From NCBI RefSeq assembly GCF_003269065.1, contig NZ_QLTA01000013.1:47443-111442 (forward strand): a stretch of DNA of 64,000 nucleotides, read 5' to 3'. Positions 10,001-18,741 of this stretch are shown one piece after another; positions within the stretch are counted from its first letter, which is position 1, and each line of letters opens with the position of its first letter. Origin of the DNA: Paracidovorax anthurii (lineage in GTDB: Bacteria > Pseudomonadota > Gammaproteobacteria > Burkholderiales > Burkholderiaceae_C). The notes under the pieces were generated by a model, which made no database searches, was not told the origin of the DNA, and saw only the letters and a program-made list of their open reading frames with translations. Position numbers and translations under genes: made by a program.

Positions 10001-10532
10001 GCAGGCGTCGGATTGCGAGACGTGGCTGCACCTCAACGGCCTCATCGGTTCGGCCGATGGCGCCAGGTACCGCAAGTTCGCCCAGGGCCTGACGCTGGAC
10101 CACCTCGTGCATCTGGCCAATCGCCAACTTTTGCGGCTGCACGGCCGCTACCAATTGGCCCGGCGCGCCGAGGGGGATCTGGAGCTGGAAGTGATCGATA
10201 CCTGGCAGGCCGATGCGTCCCGCGACACGCGCACCCTGTCGGGTGGAGAGAGCTTTCTGGTGAGCCTGGCGCTGGCGCTCGCGCTGTCCGATCTGGTGAG
10301 CCACAAGACCCGCATCGATTCATTGTTTCTCGACGAAGGGTTCGGCACGCTGGACGGAGAAACCCTGGACATCGCGCTGGACGCGCTCGACGGGTTGCAT
10401 GCGGGGGGCAAGACCATCGGCGTGATCAGCCATGTGGAGGCCTTGAAGGAGCGCATTCCGGTCCAGATCCGGGTGCACAAGGGTGTCGGCCTGGACTACA
10501 GCGCGCTCGACAGGCGCTTCGCGGTGCCCTGA
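7077..10532 (+). CDS. sbcC: SbcC, Rad50-like SMC ATPase
   Basis: 1151-residue ATPase partner of SbcD. Walker A GPTGAGKTT lies at residues 37-45. Two long Gln/Ala/Arg-rich coiled-coil arms flank the zinc hook CPVCG (Cys553, Cys556). The C-terminal head carries the ABC signature LSGGES near residue 1054 and Walker B with catalytic Glu in LFLDEGFGTLD. The order Walker A, coil, hook, coil, signature is complete, so the gene looks functional. Confidence 0.95.
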   Translation: MKILALRLKNLNSLKGEWRIDFTASPFAEGGLFAITGPTGAGKTTLLDAICLALYHQTPRIGGVSQGSNELMTRHTADCLAEVEFEARGGRYRAFWSQRRARDKADGALQPVQVELAEVLSDHGAARPITQKVQDKLRHTEMLTGLNFERFTKSMLLAQGGFAAFLDAPAGKRAELLEELTGTDVYGHISQRVHERTRDARAALEALRAQAGSVELLGDEALEGLRQEFSGLEAQGRALQEQRAQAAREREWLTGVERAAARHAQTALQWQQAVAAWDAMADDVQRLERCEPAMRLLPLQAACEAAVQAESACSSQLRDNEGQHAQARARHATALRQAHAASQRLLVQRTAAWQSCRDALASLNEPAADDARHAALGERLSDWRSRFKALAQHREATDRTRVQQEVQAGQWRALNGRLLEWKGIHQRAMATLSQAREAMEHARQAHVQWLSGQDEAHWRQEALRLAERGQGWQRLRECLRGWHGAQERQARRAAEQREWSLQAERLAVAVQHLRERYAECHRQVQDKERLLILEQRIQALEAHRRQLRPGEACPVCGATEHPAVEAYEALDVSATQAALDAAHRGRDAVAQEGQDRKADLGALQSRIAQARQDGEDGERAIAALQAQWHALCAGLQWPAEDADDARLAEAERRHAGLQDDAQKHWTALAEARDCSDAAQSTWRQAEREEGEAARQHALAERDLLACQQQMQALAALQERQESEHGEAGAALSAELSQLGYAMPEEGESWLEARAQELAAWRAANVRRQALSAQEPVLLQALQTAQALASGWGDRCATADVSPDHGLLDVEAAQDDAEDALARAERAVDAQDQAMAVLSGGRQALLRAHEQACAEVSRSTEAWGQALALSPFADVSAFQAACLDDPRRLRLQSAVEGARQAVTETQALHRAASDALAELQQAPRTERTGEELDAVRVDLEGRLTAAAQRQGAITSQLRDDARRREGLQALLERIAGQASDCETWLHLNGLIGSADGARYRKFAQGLTLDHLVHLANRQLLRLHGRYQLARRAEGDLELEVIDTWQADASRDTRTLSGGESFLVSLALALALSDLVSHKTRIDSLFLDEGFGTLDGETLDIALDALDGLHAGGKTIGVISHVEALKERIPVQIRVHKGVGLDYSALDRRFAVP

Positions 10533-10539
10533 ATGGAAA

Positions 10540-10569
10540 AGGCCCCGCCGCATTGCTGCGGAGGGGCCT
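10540..10569 (-). terminator. Terminator between sbcC and rho
   Basis: Stem AGGCCCC/GGGGCCT with further GC pairing inside, in the gap between the convergent sbcC and rho stops. On the minus strand four T follow, so it mainly serves rho; it could act both ways. Confidence 0.65.
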
Positions 10570-10595
10570 GAGGCCTGTGATCGGGGCGGAGCGTT

Positions 10596-11858
10596 TCAGC
10601 CGCCGCGGCGCATCATGTCGAAGAAGTCGACGTTGGTCTTGGTGGCCTTCATGTTCTTGATCATGAGCTCCATGCTCTCGATCTCGTCCATGTTGTAGAG
10701 GAACTGCCGCAGGATGCGGGTCTTTTGCAGGATCTCGGGCGGCAGCAGCAACTCTTCACGGCGTGTGCCGCTCTTGTTGAGTTCGATGGCCGGGAACACG
10801 CGCTTCTCGTAGAGGCGGCGGTTCAAGTGGACTTCGCTGTTGCCGGTGCCCTTGAATTCTTCGAAGATCACTTCGTCCATGCGACTGCCGGTGTCCACCA
10901 GGGCCGTGGCGATGATGGTGAGCGAGCCGCCTTCCTCGACCTTGCGCGCCGCGCCGAAGAAGCGCTTGGGGCGCTGCAGCGCGTTGGAGTCCACGCCACC
11001 CGACAGCACCTTGCCGGAGGAGGGCACGACGTTGTTGTAGGCACGGGCGAGGCGCGTGATGGAGTCCAGCAGGATCACCACGTCCTTCTTGAGCTCGACG
11101 AGGCGCTTGGCGCGCTCGATGACCATCTCGGCCACGTGCACGTGGCGGGCGGCGGGTTCGTCGAAGGTGGACGCGATGATCTCACCCTTCACGGTGCGCT
11201 GCATCTCGGTCACTTCCTCGGGCCGCTCGTCCACGAGCAGCACCATCAGGTGGACGTCGGGGTTGTTGGCGGTGATGGCGTGCGCGATGTGCTGCATCAT
11301 CATCGTCTTGCCGCTCTTCGGGGGCGCCACGATCAGTGCGCGCTGGCCCCGGCCGATGGGCGCGATGATGTCGATGATCCGGCCCGTGATGTTCTCTTCG
11401 CCCTTCATGTCGCGTTCGAGCTTCATCTGTTCCTTGGGGAACAGCGGGGTCAGGTTCTCGAACATGACCTTGTGCTTGTTCTGCTCGGGCGGGCCGCCGT
11501 TCACGGCGTCGAGCTTGGTGAGCGCGAAGTAGCGCTCGCCATCCTTGGGCGTGCGCACCTCGCCCTCGATCATGTCGCCGGTGTGCAGGTTGAAGCGGCG
11601 CACCTGGCTGGGCGAGATGTAGATGTCGTCGGTGCTCGCCGTGTAGCTCGTGTCCGGGCTGCGCAGGAAGCCGAAGCCGTCGGGCAGGATTTCCAGCACG
11701 CCATCGGCGAAGACCTGTTCGCCCGCCTTGGCGCGCTTCTTGATGATCGCGAACATCAGCTCCTGCTTGCGCATGCGCCCGGTGTTCTCGATCTCCAGCT
11801 CTTCGGCCTGCTTGAGCACTTCGGACACGTGCAGTGCCTTGAGTTCGTTTAAATGCAT
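10596..11858 (-). CDS. rho: Transcription termination factor Rho
   Basis: 420-residue hexameric RNA helicase that terminates transcription. N-terminal HTH-like region ([15 protein letters not shown]), RNA-binding cold-shock-like domain ([22 protein letters not shown]), then the RecA-like motor with Walker A APPKSGKT, Walker [17 protein letters not shown] and the C-terminal GTRREELL region. Full length, no insertion. It lies upstream of trxA-type genes in the order seen in many Burkholderiales. Confidence 0.98.
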   Translation of the reverse strand: MHLNELKALHVSEVLKQAEELEIENTGRMRKQELMFAIIKKRAKAGEQVFADGVLEILPDGFGFLRSPDTSYTASTDDIYISPSQVRRFNLHTGDMIEGEVRTPKDGERYFALTKLDAVNGGPPEQNKHKVMFENLTPLFPKEQMKLERDMKGEENITGRIIDIIAPIGRGQRALIVAPPKSGKTMMMQHIAHAITANNPDVHLMVLLVDERPEEVTEMQRTVKGEIIASTFDEPAARHVHVAEMVIERAKRLVELKKDVVILLDSITRLARAYNNVVPSSGKVLSGGVDSNALQRPKRFFGAARKVEEGGSLTIIATALVDTGSRMDEVIFEEFKGTGNSEVHLNRRLYEKRVFPAIELNKSGTRREELLLPPEILQKTRILRQFLYNMDEIESMELMIKNMKATKTNVDFFDMMRRGG

Positions 11859-12088
11859 GGGGGTGACTCCGGAACGGAGTGGATAGGAATTCAGGGAGAG
11901 ACCGCGTGCCGGGTGAATCGCTCGAGGCGGATCCTGGCGGTTCTTGAGGATCTGCGACCGGCCGCCGATGCTGGGCTGGCCCGGTGATCAGCGCGGATTA
12001 TGACAGGAAAAGGCGTCCGCTCATCAGGGGCTTGGCAGCTGCGCGCAAGAGGGGTGGCGGTGGTTGAAGGCGTTGGGGAGAAGAGGGT

Positions 12089-12114
12089 GCCGGGGCTTTG
12101 GCAAAGGCCCCGGC
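12089..12114 (-). terminator. Terminator after trxA
   Basis: Near-perfect hairpin GCCGGGGCTTTG/GCAAAGGCCCCGGC 22 bases past the trxA stop. The downstream T stretch is poor, so Rho or the strong stem may do the work. Confidence 0.6.
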
Positions 12115-12135
12115 AACGGCTGCGATGAATGGTGG

Positions 12136-12468
12136 TCAGGCGAGTTGCTGATCGATGAACGCGGTCAGCTGCGCCTTGCTCATGGCACCCACCTTGGTGG
12201 CGGCGAGCTGGCCGTTCTTGAAGAGCATGAGCGTCGGGATGCCGCGGATGCCGAACTTGGCGGGCACCTCGCGGTTCTCGTCCACGTTCATCTTGGCCAC
12301 CGTCAGCTTGCCCTGGTAGGAGCCGGCCACCTCGTCGAGGATGGGGGCGATCATCTTGCAGGGGCCGCACCATTCGGCCCAGTAATCCACCAGCACCGTG
12401 CTGCCGGGTTGCAGCACGTCGGATTCGAAGCTGGCGTCGGAGATGTGTTTGATCAGTTCGCTGGCCAT
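12136..12468 (-). CDS. trxA: Thioredoxin 1
   Basis: 110-residue cytosolic dithiol reductase. It shows the WCGPC active site, the [12 protein letters not shown] strand-helix context, the cis-Pro loop GIPTLMLF and the closing GAMSKAQL helix. Length and motifs match TrxA exactly. It is divergent from the AddB-like gene. Confidence 0.95.
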   Translation of the reverse strand: MASELIKHISDASFESDVLQPGSTVLVDYWAEWCGPCKMIAPILDEVAGSYQGKLTVAKMNVDENREVPAKFGIRGIPTLMLFKNGQLAATKVGAMSKAQLTAFIDQQLA

Positions 12469-12587
12469 GGCGCGTTCCTTGTGGATGCGAAAGAAAGTGG
12501 GATGTCCGTGGAAGGTGCGGATAAAGTTCCGGGATTGTGACAGAAAGACATTCCCCGCCGCCTCTTGTGGGCGGCGACCGCGCCGCT

Positions 12588-15221
12588 ATGACAGTCATAG
12601 CGAAATCCGATGTGCTGGACAGGGCCTGGGCGGCGCTGCTGGAGCGCGTGCACGGCCTGGCGCGAGGCCCGGCCGCGCCGGCCGGCTCCGTGGTCGTGCT
12701 CGTGCCGTATGCGCAGCTCATGGGCGAGGCGCAGCGGCGATGGGCGCTGTCCTTTCCGGAGGGCTTCGCGCCGCGGTTCGAAACCACGCGCAATTGGGCC
12801 GGGCGCATCGCGCCTTTCGTGCCGCAGGGCGACGATCTCGCGCAGGACACGGGGCGGGATACGCTCACGGCCCGCTCCCTGCTCGACCGTGCCGGTCTGC
12901 AGGCGCAACGCGAACTGCTCGCGGGCCCGCTGCTGGAGGCCGCGAGCCAGCTGGCGCCCGCCGTCGCCGCGGTGCCGCCCGCCGCGCGCGATGCGTGGGC
13001 GGCGCAGGCGCGGCTGCTGCTGCCCCCGGCGGGCGATGGGGCCGTGCTGCGCTACGAGGCGGCCGTGGCGCGCATCGCCCTGGAATGGGCCCTGGCCACG
13101 CGGCATGCGACCGACGTGCTCTTCGAGGCCCGCGTGCGCGCCTCGACCGCGGCGCTCATCGTGCTCGACGGATTCCAGCCGGACCCGCTGGCGCATGCGT
13201 TGCGCGCCCACTGGGGGGGCGCATGCGCGGGGGCGCTGCCGCTGTGGAGCCCCGAGGTACCGGCCGGCGGCAGGCCCGCGCAGGCGATTGCGCTGCATGC
13301 CGCCTCCGATGCGGAGGACGAGGCGCAGCGCGCCGCCGCCTGCGTGCTGGCGCACCGGGCCCAGGGGCGCGCGCCCATTGCGCTGGCGGCCATCGACCGC
13401 GCGCTCACGCGCCGCATCGGTGCGCTGCTGCTGGGGCGCGGCCTGTCGGTGCACGATGAAAACGGGTGGACGCTCTCGACCACCCGCGCCGGGGCCCACG
13501 CCATGGCCGCGCTGCGTGCGTGCGCGCGCCAGGCCTCCGGCGATGCGGTGCTGGATTGGCTCAAGCATGCGCCGGCGGCCGAGGCCGGCGCGGTGCGCCA
13601 GACCGAGCGCTGGCTGCGCCGCTCGGGCCTGGGCGATTGGGGCGCGGCGGTGCGCGGCGCGGGGCTGGACGGGGTGGCCGGCCCGGAGCCGGGCGTGCGC
13701 GCGGCTGCCGAGCGGCTTTCCACGGGCCCTTTTTCCGCCCCACAGGCGATGGTGCGCCAGGTCGAGGCGTGGCGGGAATCCATGCAGCCCGCGCGCGCAC
13801 TGCCGGACTGGCTGGCGGCGCTGCGGGCCCTGCTGCGGTCCACCGGCCAGTGGGAATGGCTTCTGGCCGATGGGGCGGGCATGCGGGTGCTGGCCGAGCT
13901 GCGGATGGGCGAGGGGCTGGAGGAGGAATGGCGTGCGCTGGACGCGGCCGGCCGCCCGATGTCGCTGCCGGAATTCACCCATTGGGTGGACGAGGTGCTG
14001 GAGGCGGGCCGGTTCCGTCCCCGCTTCGAGGGCGGCGGCACGCCCGACGTGGTCGTCGTGCCCCTGCAGCAGATGCTGGCCCGGCCGTTCGCTGCGCTGG
14101 TGGCGGCGGGGTGCGACGAGAAGCGGCTGCAGGCCGCGCCGGAGCCGCCCGGCCCGTGGACGCAGGCGCAGCGCGATGGCCTGGGCCTGCCCGCGCGCGC
14201 GGCCCTGGAGGCCGCGCAGCGCGCGGCGTGGGCGCATGCGCTCTGCGCGCCGGCGGTGGACGTGCTCTGGCGCATCGGCGACGAGGGCGGGGAGCCGCTG
14301 CTGGCCAGCCCGCTGGTGCTGGCGCTGCTGGCGTCGGGCCGGGGGCGGGCGGCGGCCGATCCGCGCGAGGGCCGCGACGTGGCGCTGGCGCCTGTCCCCA
14401 GGCCCCTGCCCACGGGCGACGCATTGCCCGTATCGCAGCTTTCATCGACCGCGTATGCCGATCTGCGGCATTGCCCCTATCGGTTCTTCGCGCTGCGGCA
14501 GTTGGGGCTGCAGGAGTCGGACGAGCTGGGCGCCGAAGTGGACAAGCGCGACTTCGGCAACTGGCTGCATGCCGTTCTGCAGCATTTCCACGAGGCCCTG
14601 CGCGATGCGCCCGTGGAAGACGACGGCGTGCGCCGCGCGCTGCTGGATGCGGCCGCCGAGGCCACGCTGCGCGCGCAGCGCCTCTCGCCGGCGGAGTTCC
14701 TGCCCTTCATGGCGGGCTGGCCCGCGCTGCGCGACGGCTATCTGCGCTGGCTCGCGGAGCACGAGGCCCAGGGGGCGCGCTTTCGCGAGGCCGAGCGGCG
14801 CTGCGCGCAGCCGCTCGGGACGCTGCAGCTCGTCGGCCTGCTCGACCGCGTCGATGCGGTGCGCGCGCAGGCGCCCGGCGACGAGCCGGCGACGATGGTG
14901 ATCGACTACAAGACCGAGAGCGAGGCCGTCACGCGGCGGCGCATCGCCGCCGGCACCGAGGACACCCAGCTCGCGTTCTATGCCGCGCTGCTGGGCGACG
15001 ACACGCTGCGCGCGGCCTACGTCAACGTGGGCGAGCGGGGCGAGACGCGCAGCTTCGAGCAGCCCGACGTGGTGCCCCTGCGCGACCGGCTCGTGGAAGG
15101 CATCCTGCACGACTTCAAACGCATCGCCGAGGGCGCGCCGATGCCGGCGCTGGGCGAGGGCGCCGTGTGCGACTACTGCGCCGCGCGCGGCCTGTGCCGC
15201 AAGGATTTTTGGCATGGCTGA
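12588..15221 (+). CDS. AddB-like PD-(D/E)XK nuclease
   Basis: 877-residue partner of the downstream helicase, likely half of an AddAB-type end-resection nuclease for double-strand break repair. The N-terminal half resembles a degenerate helicase. The C-terminal half has a nuclease core (MVIDYKTE, then DTQLAFYAALL) and iron-sulphur-type cysteines: HCPYRF upstream plus CDYC and GLCRKDFW at the very end. The ATG at 12588 is used; an in-frame GTG at 12537 would add 17 residues of unlikely sequence. Its stop overlaps the next start by 8 bases. Confidence 0.85.
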   Translation: MTVIAKSDVLDRAWAALLERVHGLARGPAAPAGSVVVLVPYAQLMGEAQRRWALSFPEGFAPRFETTRNWAGRIAPFVPQGDDLAQDTGRDTLTARSLLDRAGLQAQRELLAGPLLEAASQLAPAVAAVPPAARDAWAAQARLLLPPAGDGAVLRYEAAVARIALEWALATRHATDVLFEARVRASTAALIVLDGFQPDPLAHALRAHWGGACAGALPLWSPEVPAGGRPAQAIALHAASDAEDEAQRAAACVLAHRAQGRAPIALAAIDRALTRRIGALLLGRGLSVHDENGWTLSTTRAGAHAMAALRACARQASGDAVLDWLKHAPAAEAGAVRQTERWLRRSGLGDWGAAVRGAGLDGVAGPEPGVRAAAERLSTGPFSAPQAMVRQVEAWRESMQPARALPDWLAALRALLRSTGQWEWLLADGAGMRVLAELRMGEGLEEEWRALDAAGRPMSLPEFTHWVDEVLEAGRFRPRFEGGGTPDVVVVPLQQMLARPFAALVAAGCDEKRLQAAPEPPGPWTQAQRDGLGLPARAALEAAQRAAWAHALCAPAVDVLWRIGDEGGEPLLASPLVLALLASGRGRAAADPREGRDVALAPVPRPLPTGDALPVSQLSSTAYADLRHCPYRFFALRQLGLQESDELGAEVDKRDFGNWLHAVLQHFHEALRDAPVEDDGVRRALLDAAAEATLRAQRLSPAEFLPFMAGWPALRDGYLRWLAEHEAQGARFREAERRCAQPLGTLQLVGLLDRVDAVRAQAPGDEPATMVIDYKTESEAVTRRRIAAGTEDTQLAFYAALLGDDTLRAAYVNVGERGETRSFEQPDVVPLRDRLVEGILHDFKRIAEGAPMPALGEGAVCDYCAARGLCRKDFWHG

Positions 15222-18200
15222 GCCGCATCCGCCGTCCGTGTCCGCTGCCTACGAGCACAACGGCCGTCCCGTGGAGCGGGAAGCCTTCTACGCCATCGCC
15301 TGCGACCCCGGCCGCAGCGTGGCGGTGGAGGCCTGCGCCGGCGCCGGCAAGACCTGGATGCTGGTGTCGCGCATCGTGCGCGCCTTGCTGGACGGGTGCG
15401 CGCCGCACGAGATCCTGGCGATCACGTTCACGAAGAAGGCCGCGGGCGAGATGCGCCAGCGCCTGCAGGAATGGCTGGAAGCCTTCGCCGAGGCCCCGCT
15501 GCCGCGCCTGCAGGAGGAACTGCTGGCGCGCGGGCTCCCGCCGCAGCAGGCCCGCGAGGGGAGCGAGCGGCTCAAGGACCTGTACCACCGGGTGCTGGGC
15601 GCCGGGCGGCCCGTGCAGATCCGCACCTTCCACAGCTGGTTCGCCGCGCTGCTGGGCACCGCGCCGCTGGCGGTGCTGCAGTCGCGCGGGCTGCCGGCGC
15701 GCTATGAACTGCTGGAGGACGATGCCGAGGCGGTGCGGCAGGTCTGGCCGCTTTTCCTGCCGGTGGTGGTGGCGGATGCCGCCCTGCATGCCGACTACAC
15801 CGAGGCGGTGGCGCGCCATGGCCGATCGCAGACGCGCAAGGCCCTGGAGGCGGCGCTGGACAAGCGCGTGGAGTTCGAGCTGGCCGATGCCTCGGGCGTG
15901 ATCGACGGCTCCGTCCCGCCCTTCGGGGCGCTGTTCCCGGAATGGTCCGGGCTCGACCATCCCGCCCAGGCCCTCGCGGCGGCGCCGTGCCGCGAGCGCT
16001 GGCTGGCCTGGGCGTCGGCCCTCGGCACTGAGGCGAACAAGACGCCGCAGAAGGCCGCGGCCGCCATCATCGAGGCGTTCTTCGATGGCGTCGATGCCGA
16101 TGCGCGGCTGGACACGCTGCGCCGCGCGCTCTTCGTGGCCAAGGAAGACCGGCTGTCCCGGAACCTGGAGAAATTCGCGGCCGCGCAGGAGGCGGAGCAG
16201 GAGCTGCAGCGCCTGTGCCTGGCCCGGCGCCAGCACGAGGCCTGGCTGCACCAGCAGCGCATGGCGCGGCTCGCCCGGGCGCTGGTGGCCGCTTTCGCGG
16301 CGCTCAAGCGCGAGCGCGGATGGGTGGACATGAACGATGTCGAGCGCACCGCCCTCGTGATGCTCTCCGACCCCGTGCTCAGCGGCTGGGTGCAGGAGCG
16401 CCTGGACGCGCGCGTGCGCCATCTGCTCATCGACGAATTCCAGGACACGAACCCGCTGCAGTGGCAGGCGCTGCACGCGTGGCTGTCCAGCTATGCGGGC
16501 ACGGGCGGCGGGCACCGGCCGCCCAGCGTGTTCATCGTGGGCGACCCCAAGCAGAGCATCTACCGCTTTCGCCGCGCCGAGCCCCAGGTGTTCCTCGCGG
16601 CGCAGGCCTTCGTGCGCCAGGGGCTGGGCGGCGACCTGCTGGCCTGCGACCACACGCGCCGCAATGCCACGGGCGTGATCGCCGCCGTGAACCAGGTCAT
16701 GGGCGCCGCGCAGGCGCAGGGCGAAACCGCGGGCTACCGCGAGCACACCACCGAATCCCGCGACGCGGGGCAACTGCTGTGCCTGCCGCCCATCGCCGGG
16801 GAGCCGGCGGAGGAGCCCCTGGCCGATGCCGCCACGGCGGACCCGCTGGCCTGGCGCGACAGCCTGACCCAGCCGCGCCACGAGCCGGAGGAGACGCTGC
16901 GCATGCAGGAATGCACCCAGGCCGCGCGCTGGGTGGCCGGGCAGATCGCGGCGGGCACGCCGCCCCGGGAAATCATGGTGCTCGCGCGCAAGCGCGACCG
17001 GCTCGCCAGCCTGCAGGAGGCGCTGAGGGATCTGCACATCCCCTGCGTGCAACCCGAGAAGGCGCGGCTGTGCGAGGCGCCCGAGGTGCAGGACGTGGTG
17101 GCCCTGCTCGATGCCCTGGTGTCGCCGGGGCACGACCTGTCCCTGGCGCGGGCGCTGCGCTCGCCGCTCTTCGGCCTGGACGACGACCTGCTGGTGCGCG
17201 TGGCGGTGGCGCGCCGCGCGGCGGCGGCCGCGGCCACGGAGGCGGGCCAGGGTCAGGCCCCCGCCTGGTTCGATTTGCTATCGAAAGATGAGCTACTTGC
17301 CCAGCAGAATCGGCGACTGGCGGCCGATTTGATGCTCTACAAGCGCTGGGTGGACCAATGGCCGCCCCACGACGCGCTGCACGCCATCTACCGCCACCGT
17401 GACGTGCTGGCCCGGTTCGCCGCGGCGGCGCCGGCGCCGCTGCGCGCCAGCGTGCTGGCCAATCTGCGGGCGTTGCTGTCGGCCGCGCTGCAGCAGGATG
17501 GCGGGCGCTATCTCACCCCCTATGCCTTCGTGCGCGCCATGAAGCGGCCGGGGCAGCGCGCGCCCGGCCGCGTGGACGCGCAGGCGGTGCGCCTGCTCAC
17601 GGTGCACGGCGCCAAGGGACTGGAGGCCGATGCGGTGCTGCTGCTCGACACCGACACCCGTCCCCAGAAGGCCGAGACCATGGGCGTGCTGGTGGACTGG
17701 CCGGGGGAGATGCCCGAGCCGCGCTGCTTCGTCTTTCTCGCGAGCGAATCCGCTCCGCCGCCCAGCGCCGTCGATGCGCTGGCGGCCGAGCAGGCCGAGC
17801 GCCAGCGCGAGGAACTCAACACGCTCTACGTGGCGATGACCCGGGCGCGCCATTGCCTGGCGCTGTCCTCGGTGCGGCCCGGCCAGTCCGCGCCGGGAAG
17901 CTGGTGGAACCGGATCGCTCCGCTGGCCTTGCCGGCGCTGGCGCCCGACGACGCCGAAATGCCGGGCGCGGCCGGGGAGGGGGATGCCGGCACCACGCGG
18001 CTGCCGGAGTTGCCGGGCTGGGCCGAGGCCCCGGGCCCGCTGGAGGCCGGCGCGGCGGTGCAGGGCGAGGCCTTGGCGCCGCCCGGGGCGGAAGCGGCCG
18101 CATCCACCCCCGATTCCCGGCAGGGCGAGGCCATGCACCAGTTGCTGGAGCAGGCCGGGCTTGCCGGCGATGGCGGCCGGGGCGTGCTGGAGAGCGGCTG

Positions 18201-18705
18201 GCCGGCCGCGCGGCTGGCGCGGCTCGCGAAGGATTTCGACCTGCCCGAGGGCCGTGCCGGGCAGGCCGCGGCGCTGGCGCGGCGCATCCTGGGCGGCGAG
18301 GGCGCGTGGGCCTGGGACCCGTCGGCCATCGACCTGGCGCTGGACGAGGCGCCCATCGTGCACCGGGGGCAGTCCCTGCGCATCGACCGCCTCGTGCGCC
18401 GGCCGGCGGCCGGGGGGCGGCCGGCCGAGTGGTGGGTGCTGGACTACAAGAGCGCGGCGGAACCCGAACGCCAGCCCGGGCTGCTCGCGCAGCTGCGCCG
18501 CTACCGCGCCGCCGTGCAGGCGCAGGCGCCCGGCGACGTGGTGCGGGCGGCGTTTCTCGCCGGGGATGGCCGCATGGTCGAGGTCCTGCCCGAGCCCGAT
18601 GGCGGCGCGGGGCCCGCGCAGCCATTACCATCGCCCCCCCCGGCGTCCGCGCCGCCTCCGCCTGCCGCGCCGGGCCGTCCCGTGCAAGGCGCCCTGTTCG
18701 ACTGA
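15214..18705 (+). CDS. AddA-like UvrD/Rep helicase-nuclease
   Basis: 1163-residue superfamily 1A helicase. Walker A ACAGAGKTW near residue 35, motif Ia ITFTKKAAGEM, motif II LLIDEFQDTNP, motif III VGDPKQSIYRFR, motif V/VI LTVHGAKGLEADAV and YVAMTRARHCLALS, then a C-terminal RecB-type nuclease (WWVLDYKSA). All core motifs are intact. The pairing and 8-base overlap with the upstream nuclease indicate an AddAB-like complex replacing RecBCD. A dispersed repeat copy interrupts the GC-rich coding at 17274-17303 without breaking the frame. Confidence 0.88.
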   Translation: MAEPHPPSVSAAYEHNGRPVEREAFYAIACDPGRSVAVEACAGAGKTWMLVSRIVRALLDGCAPHEILAITFTKKAAGEMRQRLQEWLEAFAEAPLPRLQEELLARGLPPQQAREGSERLKDLYHRVLGAGRPVQIRTFHSWFAALLGTAPLAVLQSRGLPARYELLEDDAEAVRQVWPLFLPVVVADAALHADYTEAVARHGRSQTRKALEAALDKRVEFELADASGVIDGSVPPFGALFPEWSGLDHPAQALAAAPCRERWLAWASALGTEANKTPQKAAAAIIEAFFDGVDADARLDTLRRALFVAKEDRLSRNLEKFAAAQEAEQELQRLCLARRQHEAWLHQQRMARLARALVAAFAALKRERGWVDMNDVERTALVMLSDPVLSGWVQERLDARVRHLLIDEFQDTNPLQWQALHAWLSSYAGTGGGHRPPSVFIVGDPKQSIYRFRRAEPQVFLAAQAFVRQGLGGDLLACDHTRRNATGVIAAVNQVMGAAQAQGETAGYREHTTESRDAGQLLCLPPIAGEPAEEPLADAATADPLAWRDSLTQPRHEPEETLRMQECTQAARWVAGQIAAGTPPREIMVLARKRDRLASLQEALRDLHIPCVQPEKARLCEAPEVQDVVALLDALVSPGHDLSLARALRSPLFGLDDDLLVRVAVARRAAAAAATEAGQGQAPAWFDLLSKDELLAQQNRRLAADLMLYKRWVDQWPPHDALHAIYRHRDVLARFAAAAPAPLRASVLANLRALLSAALQQDGGRYLTPYAFVRAMKRPGQRAPGRVDAQAVRLLTVHGAKGLEADAVLLLDTDTRPQKAETMGVLVDWPGEMPEPRCFVFLASESAPPPSAVDALAAEQAERQREELNTLYVAMTRARHCLALSSVRPGQSAPGSWWNRIAPLALPALAPDDAEMPGAAGEGDAGTTRLPELPGWAEAPGPLEAGAAVQGEALAPPGAEAAASTPDSRQGEAMHQLLEQAGLAGDGGRGVLESGWPAARLARLAKDFDLPEGRAGQAAALARRILGGEGAWAWDPSAIDLALDEAPIVHRGQSLRIDRLVRRPAAGGRPAEWWVLDYKSAAEPERQPGLLAQLRRYRAAVQAQAPGDVVRAAFLAGDGRMVEVLPEPDGGAGPAQPLPSPPPASAPPPPAAPGRPVQGALFD
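17274..17303 (+). repeat. GCTAT...GAGCT dispersed repeat, copy 2
   Basis: TTTGCTATCGAAAGATGAGC followed by TACTTGCCC, inside the helicase gene and in frame. The low-GC patch stands out against neighbouring codons. Confidence 0.5.
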
Positions 18706-18741
18706 CGGGGCGGCGTTTTTCTCCTATTCGATTGGATCGAC

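Noticed and set aside
8160..10304. 714-residue minus-strand frame over sbcC
   Set aside because: GC-driven shadow; sbcC is complete with all motifs.
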